Assembly: GCA_963920575.1 (NCBI GenBank)
Contig: OY986968.1
Location: 945,001-1,009,000 of the forward strand
From: Narthecium ossifragum
Taxonomy: Eukaryota > Streptophyta > Magnoliopsida > Dioscoreales > Nartheciaceae
DNA: 64,000 nt
Direction of reading: 5' to 3'
The position numbers and the translations under genes were made by a program. Positions 35,665 to 47,536 of the stretch are shown one piece after another (the stretch's first letter is position 1; the number at the start of each line of letters is the position of its first letter). The notes beneath the pieces are model-generated. The model was not told the DNA's origin. It did not search any database and saw only the letters and a list, made by a program, of their open reading frames with translations.

Positions 35665-36090
35665 TTACCTAGTTGAGTCAAATCTGGCTTGGCATTACAT
35701 CATACGCTTATCACACTGTCACATTACACCAACTATCTGCTCATCAGTAGCTCCCATACGAACCCTACAAACAAGATCATCAGCAATATCACCAGAGGTA
35801 TAGGGGATATGCACAAAAATAGCCCCTCTCCATTCGCACTCAAACTCCAAATTTTTCGAAGGATCGGTTGTAGTTCCACATCCCAAATCTCTCTTCCATT
35901 CAAGAAGTTGATTGCATTCCTTGAATCAGACTCCACCATCACTCTACCAATGCCTCTCCCCACCGCTTGCTCCAATCCTTTCCTTTCCGGATCGTCATTA
36001 ACTCAATTTCAGTCACTGCTTTTGGCCAATATTTTTTACATAATTGTCCACTCTGAAGCCCTTTTTCAGAAGTCGTTGATAGGCTAGAAA
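35665..36090 (-). mobile_element. LINE RNase H fragment
   Basis: Minus strand encodes GRVMVESDSRNAINFLNG... and, after a probable frameshift, GDIADDLVCRVRMGATDE..., the second half of a LINE RNase H domain. The tail ends in an A-rich stretch on the minus strand at about 35655-35670. The 5' side is truncated. Its junction at 36060-36145 carries short direct repeats of TCGTTGATAG. It is related to, but not the same copy as, the fragment at 33.6 kb. Confidence 0.75.
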
Positions 36091-37575
36091 GGCCTTTTGC
36101 AGAAGTCCTTTTTCAGAATTCGTTGATAGTCGTTGATAGGTGCATGAATGCATGCAATGTCTCCATCGGTTGAGTTGGAATCCATGCTACTCACCTATTA
36201 TATATAGTCATCAAAATTAAGTGCTGCTTAATTTAAAAGGACTAGCTTCTCCGCTCCAAAGTCTATGAGTAATTAAGTGGCTTCCATTTTCATAAGTCTT
36301 TGATTGCACTAACAAAAGAACGAGTTCTAATAATGAATGCTGCACAAAATTTTCCTTCTTTAAAAGCTTAATAAGTCATCCTGATCGATCCTTTGTTAAT
36401 CTTGGACAGTGATGTCTAAGATAGAAAAGCTTTTTTCCCCTTCTAAGTTCATGAGCTATATATCTATGTTATTGGAATTTCCAATAAAATAGTTATTCTG
36501 GCTGTTTGCGCCATAGGTACCCAACAAATTTTATTTTTCATATATAAATGACGGAAATGCCGGAGTAATTCCATCGATAGTACGTCTCTTAATAAACTAA
36601 GCCTTGGAATATGGCTGTTTTAGATATTGAAGAGAAATTTAGTACCAGAGTTAAAGAATTAGTACCATATATTTAGCTTGAAACAAGAGTCTCCGTACAT
36701 ATATATAATACCCTTATTAAGGCAGGAGTCAATCATTGAAACCCCTTTCTAGTGTTGTTAAATCTCTCTAATCTTGAGAAGATCATGATGGATCTTTATC
36801 TTTACAAAAAGTAACTAATTAATAAGATGCTCCTTTAATTACCGCCATTAATTAATTTGTCTATAATAGTGGAAGACAAAATGATTAGGTTGGAGTTCCC
36901 ATAATCTCCATCTCCATCATCAAACCAATAAGTAACCCATTATGAACAGGTACATCCACAAAGCATTAAAAATTAGTCAATCAATGTGGAAGTGCTACAT
37001 TAATTCCCCTCTCATGATCAAAACAATCACCATAAGAAGAATACAATCTTTTAGTCTCCTTGTAGCATTATTTTTTGCAAATTAATCAAGGAGAGGTACA
37101 TATATGGTGGCCCTTCAAAAGCCAACAAAAATTAAAGGCACAGCACTAAGGCAAAGTAGGAGTTGTTTAATTAGGTGAATTAGCTAGTTGCCGCTATAAT
37201 GAGGAATCTATACTTTAATTAGATTTGGCATCTTAATAGCAACCTACCTATCAACCTACGTCTACTAGCTATAGGCTTCTGTATCCAGGGAAGAGAGAGA
37301 GAGATTCTTTTTCTCTAGAATTCAATTCATTAAGATCATGAGATCCATCTATCTTAGCAGTAGAAAAAAACAAATATATATCAAACTTTCTTCGATAATA
37401 AGCAATGAGAGTTGTTGAGTGCTCGTATGTACAAAATTTTTAAAACTACACTACTGGCAAATATATATATATATATATACACAACTAGAGCTAGACTGCT
37501 AGAATGATATTTTCCCAATAAAAAGGCTTGCATATATAATAGTACTAGCTCCGGCCTATAGATCACTGAGCTGCT
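36091..37575. other. Spacer and 3' flank of the SMR gene
   Basis: AT-rich spacer with a (TA)n tract at about 37459-37480, probably close to or in the 3' UTR of the minus-strand SMR gene. No further gene recognised. Confidence 0.5.
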
Positions 37576-37932
37576 TTAGTTAGGAAGGAAGACGGATTCC
37601 AGCTCTGGCGGGGTGAAGAACTCGATAGCATGCAAATGACACCTGAGAGAAGGCCTCGGCTTCTTAGGAGGCGGTGGGCAGAGCAACCTCTCCGGTGTCA
37701 TCTTCGCCTTTGGTGTCGTCTCCTGTTCATCAGCCTCCTCCTCCTCTTGATCTTCTTCTTCTTCTTCTTCCATGCGGTGGCAGCTGTTCTTCTCCGGTAA
37801 CTTGGTGTTTATCATCTTCAAAGGAGCTCGCAGGGCAATTGATCCCGAAATCACCCATATGGACCCCTCCTCCGGCGTCGGCGAAGCCAGTACTCCCACT
37901 CCATCCTTCTCTGACAACCCCATAGAGAACAA
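37576..37932 (-). CDS. SIAMESE-related (SMR6-like) cyclin-dependent kinase inhibitor
   Basis: Single-exon gene of 118 codons. Family members are small nuclear proteins that bind CDK-cyclin complexes, stop mitosis and promote endoreduplication. Seen in order: WVISGSIALRAPLK (residues 26-39), a Glu-rich acidic run (54-71), the core ETTPKAKMTPERLLCPPPPKKPRP (71-94) and the C-terminal FFTPPELESVF motif (105-115), all in the order seen in SMR6-type proteins. Most family members start MG(F/L)S, which here is Met4 (37923), so the true start may be three codons in. The gene lacks introns, as usual. Which tissue or stress it serves cannot be read from the sequence. Confidence 0.86.
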   Translation of the reverse strand: MFSMGLSEKDGVGVLASPTPEEGSIWVISGSIALRAPLKMINTKLPEKNSCHRMEEEEEEDQEEEEADEQETTPKAKMTPERLLCPPPPKKPRPSLRCHLHAIEFFTPPELESVFLPN

Positions 37933-38815
37933 TGGGCTACTAAGTGTTCATCAAAGAAGATGAGACGACTTATAATCCTTTATATCTATCTATCTATCTA
38001 TCTTCAAGCCAGCTTTCTAGCTAGAGAAGACAAGGGTGAAAGAAGAAGTCGTGAGCAGCTGTAAGATGAAAGCCTAATAAAGATGTAAACGAGTAATTAA
38101 AGAAAGAGGAAAGCTGAGTGAAAGAGAGCATGGGGTTTGGGGTGGTGGTGTCCAAAACGCTGCAAGAAGAAAAGATTTAAGAAAGAAGGGAAGTAAAGCG
38201 AAAAAGGGATTTAGAAAGCGGGGAATATAGGCATATATGCAAGTGCATGTAGATTAGAGGGTGGTTAATTTGGAAGGGGACGAGAGAAGGGTGGCTTTCT
38301 CCTAGCTCTCTATCTCGGCCCTGTCCTAATATCCCCCTTTTAAGCACGCAGGAAGCTAGCTGCAGCTGTGTGTGGTATCCACAAAGAAAGAAAGATGCAT
38401 AGTAGGGTTGGTGAGATGGAGACGTTTTAGAGAGAGAGAGGGAGAGAGAGAGACTTTGTTGAGTTGTGAGGATACCCTACCCGTGATAAGAAACAGCGAA
38501 GGTCCTAATAAAACTCTACAGTGCGTGAGGCCCAGAAAGAGGATTGGAATAAAGATTGGACGAGAGATGAGAGGGTCCCGTCGTCAAGGATGGATGGAAG
38601 GAGGGGTGGGGACTGGGGACTGGGGACTGGGGGGGTCGTCGGTCAAGGAGTTGCACCACACACAAAGAATCGATGTAGCAAGCTCGAGGAAGAGTACTGA
38701 TTTTTGTTGTATGCGGGTTTGTGTCAGAGTCAGTGCTTGGAATTTTTTTTTGATAATTTGCCGCCAAAACCAAAACATTAATCCACGTCAGATTATCCAT
38801 ACAATATTAGAAATG
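37933..38815. other. SMR upstream region
   Basis: Upstream of the minus-strand SMR gene. It contains an (ATCT)n tract at about 37982-38003, GA-rich runs near 38430 and a triple GGGGACT direct repeat at about 38608-38630. No additional gene recognised; the open frames here have no domain. Confidence 0.5.
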
Positions 38816-38819
38816 TCAT

Positions 38820-39070
38820 CTTACATAGAAATTTTTTTTTGTGTATATGATGTGTGACATGTGTATTACACGGGCCACCTATCGGTAGTCCGATACCGAT
38901 TCTTGATCTAGTCCATCTAGTCATTGATTTAATCCATCGATAATTCGGTAATGAGATACTGATGATTTGATCTTGCCCATTGATAGTGGGGTAGTGCAAT
39001 CCATTAATATCTCACTACCATCAGATGGCATGTGCCCGTGTATACAAATCATAAAAACGTATGAAAATCC
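38820..39070. mobile_element. ACCGATA-rich foldback element, copy 2
   Basis: Outer inverted words: ATGTGTATTACACGGGCC on the left and GGCATGTGCCCGTGTATAC on the right. The core has CTATCGGTAGTCCGATACCGAT and related palindromes, more eroded than in copy 1. No coding capacity. Confidence 0.58.
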
Positions 39071-39597
39071 TAGAGGATACTGAAAAAGAGGATTCCAAAG
39101 AAATCAACTAAGAACAAGGTAGACAAAGCAACCCATAAGGTAAGGGTCAATTCAATTGCTCTATTACAACTTTCATTCATTGCATTCATTGAGGAATGCA
39201 AACCAATAGTAAATCAGTTGTTCTTATCAAAGTAGTTTTCAACCTCTCAGCTGCTGGATGTTTCATGGGACACCCTGCAACGGAAATGATGAATCTTTTT
39301 TCATTCAGATGCAGATGCAGTGAAGCTCGCAAACATAATATTGAGATTGAGAGCACTATACAAATCCCAAGCATTAAGTCCTTCGAAATAATGTCATTTA
39401 CAAAATAAGAATCTAAAAATGAAAATTAGTAGCAGAGAATGTGAAACTTAAAGCATTGTGCTGAGAACTATAATTTTCAAAAATATGATAGCTGCAATCT
39501 TAGTCCTTAATTATCTACCTTCCCAAACTATTCTTCCACAGTATTATCTTTTTAACTTTTCATTCCATTCCCATAAGAACCCTGAATCAGCTCATAA

Positions 39598-39838
39598 GGC
39601 TTGTTTGGTATGGGGATAACTCAACTTTATCCCCTCTTAATTCCACTTTTTATCCAAACATAAAAGTCATGATTATGGGATTATCACTATTCCAACTACC
39701 CCATTTCTCTTTTTTTTTTTTTATTCTCATTCCTTAACCTCACTTTTTTCTATTCATGTTCCCTCTTAACTTCACATTTTTCTATCCATGTTCCCCCTTA
39801 ACTCCACTTTTCCTTGACTCCATACCAAGCGGGGCGAT
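39598..39838. mobile_element. ~240-bp MITE, TTGGTATGG termini
   Basis: Left end GGCTTGTTTGGTATGGGG and right end, read on the minus strand, GCCCCGCTTGGTATGGAG are inverted repeats. The interior is T-rich with repeated TAACTTCAC-like and TCTATTCATGTTCCC motifs. No coding region. Confidence 0.6.
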
Positions 39839-41316
39839 AGCTCTAGCGTTCCAAGTTTAAAATGAAATGTCTATTGCTTGAATCTTTAATCATGGCTTTC
39901 AATATCTCGATAAATATAAAGCAAACACATGGATATGAAAAGCCCAATACATGAGTTATGACTTATGACCTGTGATCATGAAGCACGAGTCTTCAATAAT
40001 AATAGTTCGAAATATTACAGAAAGATGAAACGTTTTTGGAAAGATTTTTTTTTTTATCTTCAGTCAATCTACAGCTAGCGTATTTTATGGGAGGAACAAA
40101 ACTACTACTACTACTATATATTCGTCACACCCGTGAAAAAGTACTCCGCGCAGCAACCAACGCTGTCCATCTCATATGAATGACGAAGACACTGGCAATG
40201 ACGAGGCGTCAATTTTTTTTATGAAATCGATGATACACAGTAACACAGATGGGTAGGGGGCGTGATAATATCACATAGCTCAGGAGCTTATTGAAGATGC
40301 ATAATATTATAATTGCAAGTATTAAATGAATTTTTTTTTAACAAGTTTGAATTTTTATAGTGTTTTATGTGTGCAAATCAGATTTTTATTAATATTTATT
40401 TTGAAAAAAAATCAATTCTTAAAAAGTTAACCATCTTGATTTTCATCATTTTATCATAATTATTTTATTGGGTGTCAAAAATAAATAATTAATGATATGC
40501 AACTTACAAATTCATTTGGTCATTTAAATGAAAAACTAATATTTTATTTCACAACTATGCACACATCCAAATAATAAATTACATGAACACACATTTCTAT
40601 CATAATTATTAAAATTACATACCAAATATTTTTAAAGTTGTTATCACACCGCACCCTACCGTAGTTTACAAACACATCTCAGCTGAAAAAACACAATCAT
40701 AAAAAACACAACGCACGAATTTGTATAAAGGTTACTGCTCCGTTCTCGCATGCGGCACCCGTTGCACAGGAGATTGCAGTTACCTCCCTCCTCCTTCCGT
40801 CTCTTTTGGTTTTATGGATCGCGTTTGATGCAAGTTTCATATGTATTCTTTGTTATCCTTTGTGCTGGAATTCTGGAACTCCGTCCCTTTTTATTTGATT
40901 TTCCGTCCGCTTTTGTATATGAGAATTCTAGAAACTACTGTGGGTGTCGATCTGTTCTATGGAGCATTAGGGGCTCTCAGCTCGAGAATAAACTAGTGCT
41001 TTTATTTGGGTGTTTTTTTAAAGATTCATTTGGAGGACGAGAACCTCTCTTTTTATTCAAATGTTCTAGATGGGATTATCAACATGCAATAGGAACTTAA
41101 GTAGGAATTATTGATCAATTCTCTTCTTTCACCTCATTTCTATCTTCTATGCTTTCTTTTCTTATGAGATTTGATCTGTTCGCCTATCACAGTCTCTGTC
41201 TCTCTCAGAAAATAAGATCCGGTCTCTTTCAGAAACTAAGATCAAGTCTTTCCTGGTTATCATATATTTCTACATTTGAAGTATTGCAAGCAAGATTAAC
41301 TTCATATATCCACACA

Positions 41317-41349
<33 letters not shown>

Positions 41350-41421
41350 CGATGGCTCGTACACGATCAAAAATTATTACGTTGACCAGTTCATTATTCC
41401 GCTCCCCGCCTGCCAAAATAA
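39839..41421. other. Upstream spacer of the PPR gene
   Basis: AT-rich DNA. An (ATTT)n tract at about 41322-41350 lies 70 bp upstream of the PPR start. The open frame at 40750-41100 has no recognisable domain and I do not call it a gene. Confidence 0.5.
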
Positions 41422-42765
41422 ATGGCATCATCGTCAGCCAAAACCCAAACCCAGCAACTCCTCCGCGCAGCAACCAACCCCTATCGGTTTCGTAGTCTCT
41501 TCCAGTCCGCCTCCGCCTCGGCCATCCGAGCGGCTTCTTCTCCCCACGAAGCCCTCTCTCTCTACAAGACGAGGTCCCAATGGCGGCGGCTCGAGCGCCA
41601 CGACGCCTACACCTTCGACACCCACGCCGCCGTCTTCGCCATCAAGGCCGCGTGCTCGCACACTTCCCATGCACTTATAGTACCGCACCTCCATTCCCAT
41701 CTCCTCAAAACCAGTATCCACACTGACGTCTACGTGGCCACCTCCCTCCTTCACGGCTACGCCCTCTCCTCGCTCCGCGACGCGTGCGCTCTTTTCGACG
41801 AAATGCCTCACAGAAACATCGTCACTTCGAACACGATGATCTCTTGCTATTTAAGATATGGGGATGTGGATGGTGCGAGGTCTATGTTCAACGACATGCC
41901 GGAGAGGGACATCGCTACGTGGTCGGCGGTCATCGGAGGGTACATGGATCGAGGAAGCCGGGCTCTGGGGCTCGAGCTATTCCGGGAGATGATGAGAGAT
42001 GGGGGGCAGATGAGGCCTGACCAACTGATGCTCGTGACGATGATATCGGGATGTGCTGGCACGGGCTCGCTCCAGCTGGTGGGCAAGTCCATCCATGCTT
42101 ACGCCGAGAAGAATGGGCTCGAGATCAACATGCAGTTGGGCACGTCGTTGATTGATATGTACATGAAGACCGGCTGCTTGATGAGTGCGTTTAGAGTGTT
42201 TGGGAGAATGCCGGAGAAGAATGTGATGCATTGGACTGCCATGATCACTGGGTTGGCTCTGCACGGGCACGGCGAAGATGCATTGGCATTCTTCGAGGAG
42301 ATGAGGAAAGTAGGAGTGAAACCAAATGAGATCACTTTCACAGGTGTTTTGAATGCTTGCTGCCATGTGGGGCTGATCGAAGAAGGGCAGCGATATTTCT
42401 CCAGCATGGCCGGAGAATTTGGATTCGAGCCGGGGATTCACCATTACGGATGCATGGTCGATCTGTTCTCGAAAGAAGGCAGGTTGGAAGACGCTCATCG
42501 CATGATCGAGAGCATGAAAGTTGAGCCGAATATCATCATCTTGACGTCCTTCTTGGCGTCTTGCAAGAAGCATAAGAATTTCGAGATGGCAGAGAGAGTG
42601 CTGGATAAGGTTTTGAGCATGGTGAACCCCGACGAGGATGGCGGTGTTTATACACTGATATCAGACTTGTATGCCTTGGGGGGCAAGTGGAACGATGTAG
42701 AAAGAGTGAGGAAGATGATGGACCAGAGGAATGTGAAGAAGAACAGAGGGTCTAGTTTCATTTAA
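41422..42765 (+). CDS. PLS-class pentatricopeptide repeat protein, E type
   Basis: Intronless gene of 447 residues, as usual for this family. PPR proteins bind organellar RNA and act in editing, splicing or stability. The first 42 residues have no acidic residue and are rich in Ser, Ala and Arg, a likely organelle-targeting peptide, probably mitochondrial. PPR motifs run from about residue 60 to 365, with clear P, L and S units such as NIVTSNTMISCYLRYGDVDGA and NVMHWTAMITGLALHGHGEDA. An E domain follows (about 370-447) and ends at RGSSFI-stop. The E+ and DYW deaminase domains are absent, so any editing activity would need a partner. Codon use is more GC-rich than the surroundings, as expected for a coding island. 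Confidence 0.95.
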   Translation: MASSSAKTQTQQLLRAATNPYRFRSLFQSASASAIRAASSPHEALSLYKTRSQWRRLERHDAYTFDTHAAVFAIKAACSHTSHALIVPHLHSHLLKTSIHTDVYVATSLLHGYALSSLRDACALFDEMPHRNIVTSNTMISCYLRYGDVDGARSMFNDMPERDIATWSAVIGGYMDRGSRALGLELFREMMRDGGQMRPDQLMLVTMISGCAGTGSLQLVGKSIHAYAEKNGLEINMQLGTSLIDMYMKTGCLMSAFRVFGRMPEKNVMHWTAMITGLALHGHGEDALAFFEEMRKVGVKPNEITFTGVLNACCHVGLIEEGQRYFSSMAGEFGFEPGIHHYGCMVDLFSKEGRLEDAHRMIESMKVEPNIIILTSFLASCKKHKNFEMAERVLDKVLSMVNPDEDGGVYTLISDLYALGGKWNDVERVRKMMDQRNVKKNRGSSFI

Positions 42766-43309
42766 GTATACCAATGGTGATCATAAAGACATCCGTGGCA
42801 TACAAATGGAACTGTAAGAACTTTGATGCAGTGACTGCTCGGGAAAAAAAAACATATAGGCAGTGCAACATTGTGCGTCTGCCATTCTACCGAGAATGTC
42901 TGGAAACCATGAGCACTGTATAGAGTTGATGTTCAGAGATGATCAATCACTGTTCAGGAGAGCATACCCTGCAGGAAGAAGATCTGACACTGCTATAATG
43001 AAAAGGTTTTGTAGAAGATTTCAAGCGGAAATTACCGAGTGAATTCATGCATCCTAACAGTATATCTTTTGTTTTGTGCTATTATGCTATTGATTGAAGT
43101 ATAGAAGTCATTGAAAGAACTGAAGATTCCGTGAAACAAGATGGAAAATTGAAAATGCTGAAAGCGATTGAGTTGCATGACATGCATGAAGATGCAGCCT
43201 CAGTTATCTGTTTGAAACTTATATCCATTCATTTCCATATTCCAAAGACGATTATATCTGTTTTGTTATTCTAGTAAGGAGGGCTAGAGCTACTCACATG
43301 TTGTTGCCA
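42766..43309. other. PPR 3' flank
   Basis: Non-coding sequence after the PPR stop codon, presumably including the 3' UTR. Nothing else recognised before the Mutator-like element. Confidence 0.5.
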
Positions 43310-43318
43310 TTATTAAAA

Positions 43319-45060
43319 GGATAATTTTTTTAAAATAATATTATTTAAATATTACTTTAAGAAAAGTATTTAGGGGGATATGCCTCCTCTGGTCACGTCA
43401 GCGTCACAATTGGGTTTACTTGTGGACATCAAATCACGTCAAGTGTGAAATTTACTGGAACGCCTATTAAGACGTATCATCAAGTTACGATTGTATTAAA
43501 CAAGCTGTAACTTCACCCCATGGTTTTAACTAAATGACCCAACACATGAATCACATTCCTCCTTCCCGGCCGGACCTATCTCCCTTCCCCACCCAACCGG
43601 ACCTCCACCTTTCTCCGTTTCCTCATCCATCGGCGGTGATTTCCGGCGATTTAGCCGGCGAAACTCCTCCAAACTTTGGGGAAATCTTGTTAGGTCTTCA
43701 TCCTACTATCCAAGTTAGTTTTCCTTTGAAATTTTATCTAACGGCTCCACTTTCCTTTGAATTTTTCAAATCTAGGTTTTATATCGATGATCTTACGGTT
43801 TTTCCATTGATTTTGAGATTTATGTGATCAGGACTCATGACTTTCTATGTTTTAGGATTAATTCAACCAGATTGTATAAAATCTATTTTTCATATGATTT
43901 TTTACTATTAACTTCTAATTTCCTTCTAATCGACTCATATTATGTGCTAATTTCTATTATATATACTAATATATGGTGGCATTGTGTCGGATGGACGAAA
44001 AGGTGAAATTAAAGGGTAATGTGGGTGATGTTGAGTACATTGGCGGTCGAATGAAACCTATTAGAATACAAAAAAAAAAATGCAAGTTATGCGGACTCGA
44101 AAGCTCTAATGTTTGATTTAACTGGATATAATCCAGAGTATTTCGATATCGGCATAACTTGTAAATATCAAATGGGAGAAGCATGTATTGCGGCGTAGAG
44201 ATAAAGGACGATAACGACACCTGTGGCATTTTAAGCCTCTATCCAATCATTCCAAACATACAATTATTCTTGATGTGAATTGGTGTCGAAAGTCAACAAT
44301 AACCCGCCAAAGAACACGACATTTAGTGAATTTACACATTTACTACAACGAGAAGACGATTCAACAGATAATGTCTCTCTTGGGTCTTATGGTACTCCAA
44401 TATTCGGACATTACATTACAGTAAGTGATTTATTATCAAGCATGTGATGTTATACGTTTGTTTGCCCCTTTGTTCATGAGTTTGCTTGTATATAAAAATA
44501 CATATCTTATCACGGGGGGATGTATGATCGATTCAAGAATACATGCAAGTTTTGTGTTTGTTTTTTATGATTCGTGTCCATTTAGAGATTTTAATTTTGT
44601 TGATTGTTCATATGGTTTTGGTTTATAAAAAAAGTTATGTTTGGATTTGAATGGATGGGTATAAATGTATTGGGTAGTTCGTTAATTGTTGAAAACATGT
44701 GATTGAATGTTTGTACACGAGCAGTGGAAAAAAGCTAAGTGTTGAAGGGATGGAGGTGCTATTAAGCCATAACTCCAAGTTACGACTTAGTAGTACTGCC
44801 TCGTAAGAGTGTACACAAGCGGTGGAGAAAACTAAAGTGTTGAAGGGCTGGAGGTGCTACTAAGCCGTAATTATGTCTTAGTAGTATTGCCTCGAAAAGA
44901 GTGGTGGTGGTGAGAAAAGCCGGTGGAAGACGGTATGGGGAGCGGCATTAAAAAACCCAACCATGATGCTGATGTGGTCAGGGGATACCCGTAAATACTT
45001 TTCTTAAAGGTATATTTTAATAATAGCTTATTTAAATAATATTATTTAAAAAAAATTTCC
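43319..45060. mobile_element. 1.74-kb Mutator-like element with long TIRs
   Basis: The ends, GGATAATTTTTTT... on the left and GGAAATTTTTTTT... on the right minus strand, stay similar for about 90-100 bp. Both contain AATAATATTATTTAAAT, TTTAAGAAAAGTATTTA and a GGTCACGTCAGCGTCA-like block (the right copy reads GACCACATCAGCATCA). A 9-bp target duplication flanks it: TTATTAAAA (43310-43318) and TTATTAAGA (45061-45069), one mismatch. Long TIRs plus 9-bp duplications define the MULE class. The interior has a GC-rich stretch (about 43555-43700, on an AT-rich background) that could be captured host sequence, and AT-rich relic sequence. No intact transposase. Confidence 0.82.
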
Positions 45061-45069
45061 TTATTAAGA

Positions 45070-47536
45070 AGATCAAACGGAAGCTTTTCTTACAAATTTT
45101 AATCATTGAAATTGGTTTAAACATTTAGTTGAACTTTGGATTGATTCTATAATTATCTAAATATTCTGACATATTCATTGATCGGTTATCATGGTAACCC
45201 AATTCTTCAATAGTTGAGATGCTTTTTGTATTTGTCCGTAGAATGCATGTCTTTGATAAAGAAAAGATGCATTGATAAAAACTAGGAATTAATATCAGTG
45301 ACGTCTTGCTGAGATTCTTTCTAATTTTCCACAAGGACACCAAAAGCATAGCTTTCAGCTTTATCATATAGGGTCCCTATCCTTAGGACTTTAATTTAGA
45401 AATGCATAGTAGAATTGAAGACCTTTAGCAGAACCTTTAGCCTAGAAAAATGGAGATAGGTACCACCTTTAAGGAGTCCCACATTAGGAAAAGAGTTTAT
45501 ATCACATACATTACTTCTTCAGGTGAAGTTGGATTCCCAAAACCTTACTCTCCCTCCAACAACCTTCTCATCATTTGTCTAAAGCTTTGTTCTTATGCAA
45601 TAGTTTACAAGAGCTGGCTGTTAGATTCCTTGAGCTTCAGTTAATCCAAAAGCAAGGATAGCCTGTGTAATTTGAGTGATCTAAGGACTTAGAGAGAGAG
45701 AGAGAGAGTGGGTGGCATCTCTAAGATCATGGTGACATGGTGCCAGGGAGGCCTTGAGGCCTTCTGCCAACCTTTCATTTGGACCATATGAAGCTCTTCT
45801 CTCACATGGGACCCAACTCACCCATCCAACAATGACAGCTCATGTACAGAAAGCTCTTCCTCACAGTATACTCCAATTCTTTTCTGTTTAAAAATCTCAT
45901 TTGCTCAATCTGCCTCTCTAATGCTAAGGTATCACATGCCAAACCTCAAACAAACATCTATAGCACTGCTATCATGTATATATAATATACTTGTTTCTCC
46001 TCCAATATTCCTCCTCTCATTATGAACCATGCAAATCAAAGCCAACTTGTCATTGTGTGCTTATGGGTTATGTGAGGAGGGGGTGGCACATGAAGACGGA
46101 ATAACTTTAGCATGGCCGGTTTGAGAGAGATGGCTTTTGTTTTGGTTTCTCTTGTATTCAATTATTCCTCCTATCTTGTTTCATATTGTGCTTTCCTCAC
46201 CTCATCAAACACACATAGAAATGCAGTTTAAGAAGATCTGGAAGTTTCAATTCTACTAGATAAAGAGAAACGTGTAATCTGAGATGAAGATAAGATAAGA
46301 AATGTGATTAAAAGGTATATGGTAAGCTCATAAGACCAGAAACTTACATGTAAGTCTTCAGGGAAAAAGATCAAGACGTCTTCATTGTGGAGAGCCAATA
46401 AGGGACGAAAGCCTTCGATGTTGATGTCACCGAGGCGGCTGAGTGAGAGGATAGAGTCGGCTACAAGCTGAAAATGATATCCATTAGGTGACTTGCACTA
46501 GATTTATCCTCTTTAAGAGCACTCTGTAAAACTTTCCCTTCCCATACAAAACATATGTATTGCTATCACCACTTTTATCTTTGATGAGTCATAGATGACT
46601 CAATGACTCAGAATTTTAAAACTGAGTGCTCATTCAGCAACCGTGCTATAGCTGAAGTCTAAATGAAAGACGAGATTGCAACCTAAAACCTACTTAGATT
46701 TGACATTGACATAAAAAAAGAATGATTAGAAATCTTCTTTTTGAAGATTCACTTCAGTATTATAGCCCTCTAGATCTGTTAGTTAGTGTTGTCCTTGTCA
46801 TTACCATTATCATACGAAAGAAAGACGGTATGCTTTTCATTTTCTCAAAGCTAGAGCTCATACAATATATCAGCTGCTATTAAACTTCAGCAAGGTAGCA
46901 TGCAAATAGTGATGGATCCAGATAAAAATCGAAAAATACTGACCAGTGAAAAGACGAGCATGCCCTTTTGAAAGTTTCCCTAAGATCCTAAGATGCCAGA
47001 GGGAATTTCTTCTTATGAGCATAGAAGAAGTATTTTGAAAGATTCTTGACATGATCTGTAACAGTGCGTCACTGAGTATTTTTTAAAAAATAGGAGAAGA
47101 TACCTCACTTTAGTTTAGGAGCCTAGGACCCCACTGCCAGTCTTTATTTGCAGATAAGCTTGTGCCTTCTGATAAAAGGGAGACAAGTTGAGTAGCTTAC
47201 CAAAGGTGGATAGTTAGGAGTGCCAGTTCATACCAATAATAGAGAGAGCCAGAGAGAAGGCAGAGGGCATTTATGTCATTGAATGTAGAACACACCGGAG
47301 TAAGCATGCAGACCAAACAGAGGACTTTGCAGTAATCCAGCAGCAAAATAGAACATCTGAACAGGTGGCATTTTTCATAGCTTTTGGAGATTTATGTCTA
47401 GCCACGAAAAATAGGAAAACCAACTTAGTATAAGTAGCACTTACTTTTAGAGCTTCCTTTATACTTTTCCACCTGAAAGGAAGTCCTCCGAGGATCAGAA
47501 TACTTCCTCAATCTTGAGAGGAATCCTCCATTGGCA
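45070..47536. other. Spacer upstream of the giant acidic-protein gene
   Basis: No recognisable coding sequence. A (GA)n tract lies at about 45689-45707. The region 47400-47536 is probably promoter and 5' leader of the next gene, but no clear TATA box could be assigned. Confidence 0.45.

Noticed and set aside
38372..38857. 161-codon plus-strand open frame
   Set aside because: Encodes low-complexity Arg/Glu/Gly sequence from GA-rich repeats, then non-coding-like sequence; it probably overlaps the SMR promoter.
40750..41100. 116-codon open frame upstream of the PPR gene
   Set aside because: No domain, no plausible splice link to the PPR frame, and composition like the spacer.
43534..43827. 97-codon Pro-rich open frame
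   Set aside because: Lies inside the Mutator-like element; treated as possible captured sequence rather than a gene.
45470..45530. Upstream-sequence-element-like GTCCCACATTAG followed by a TATA-like stretch, as in plant snRNA promoters
   Set aside because: Two bases differ from the consensus, and no U6 or other snRNA sequence follows at the required spacing.
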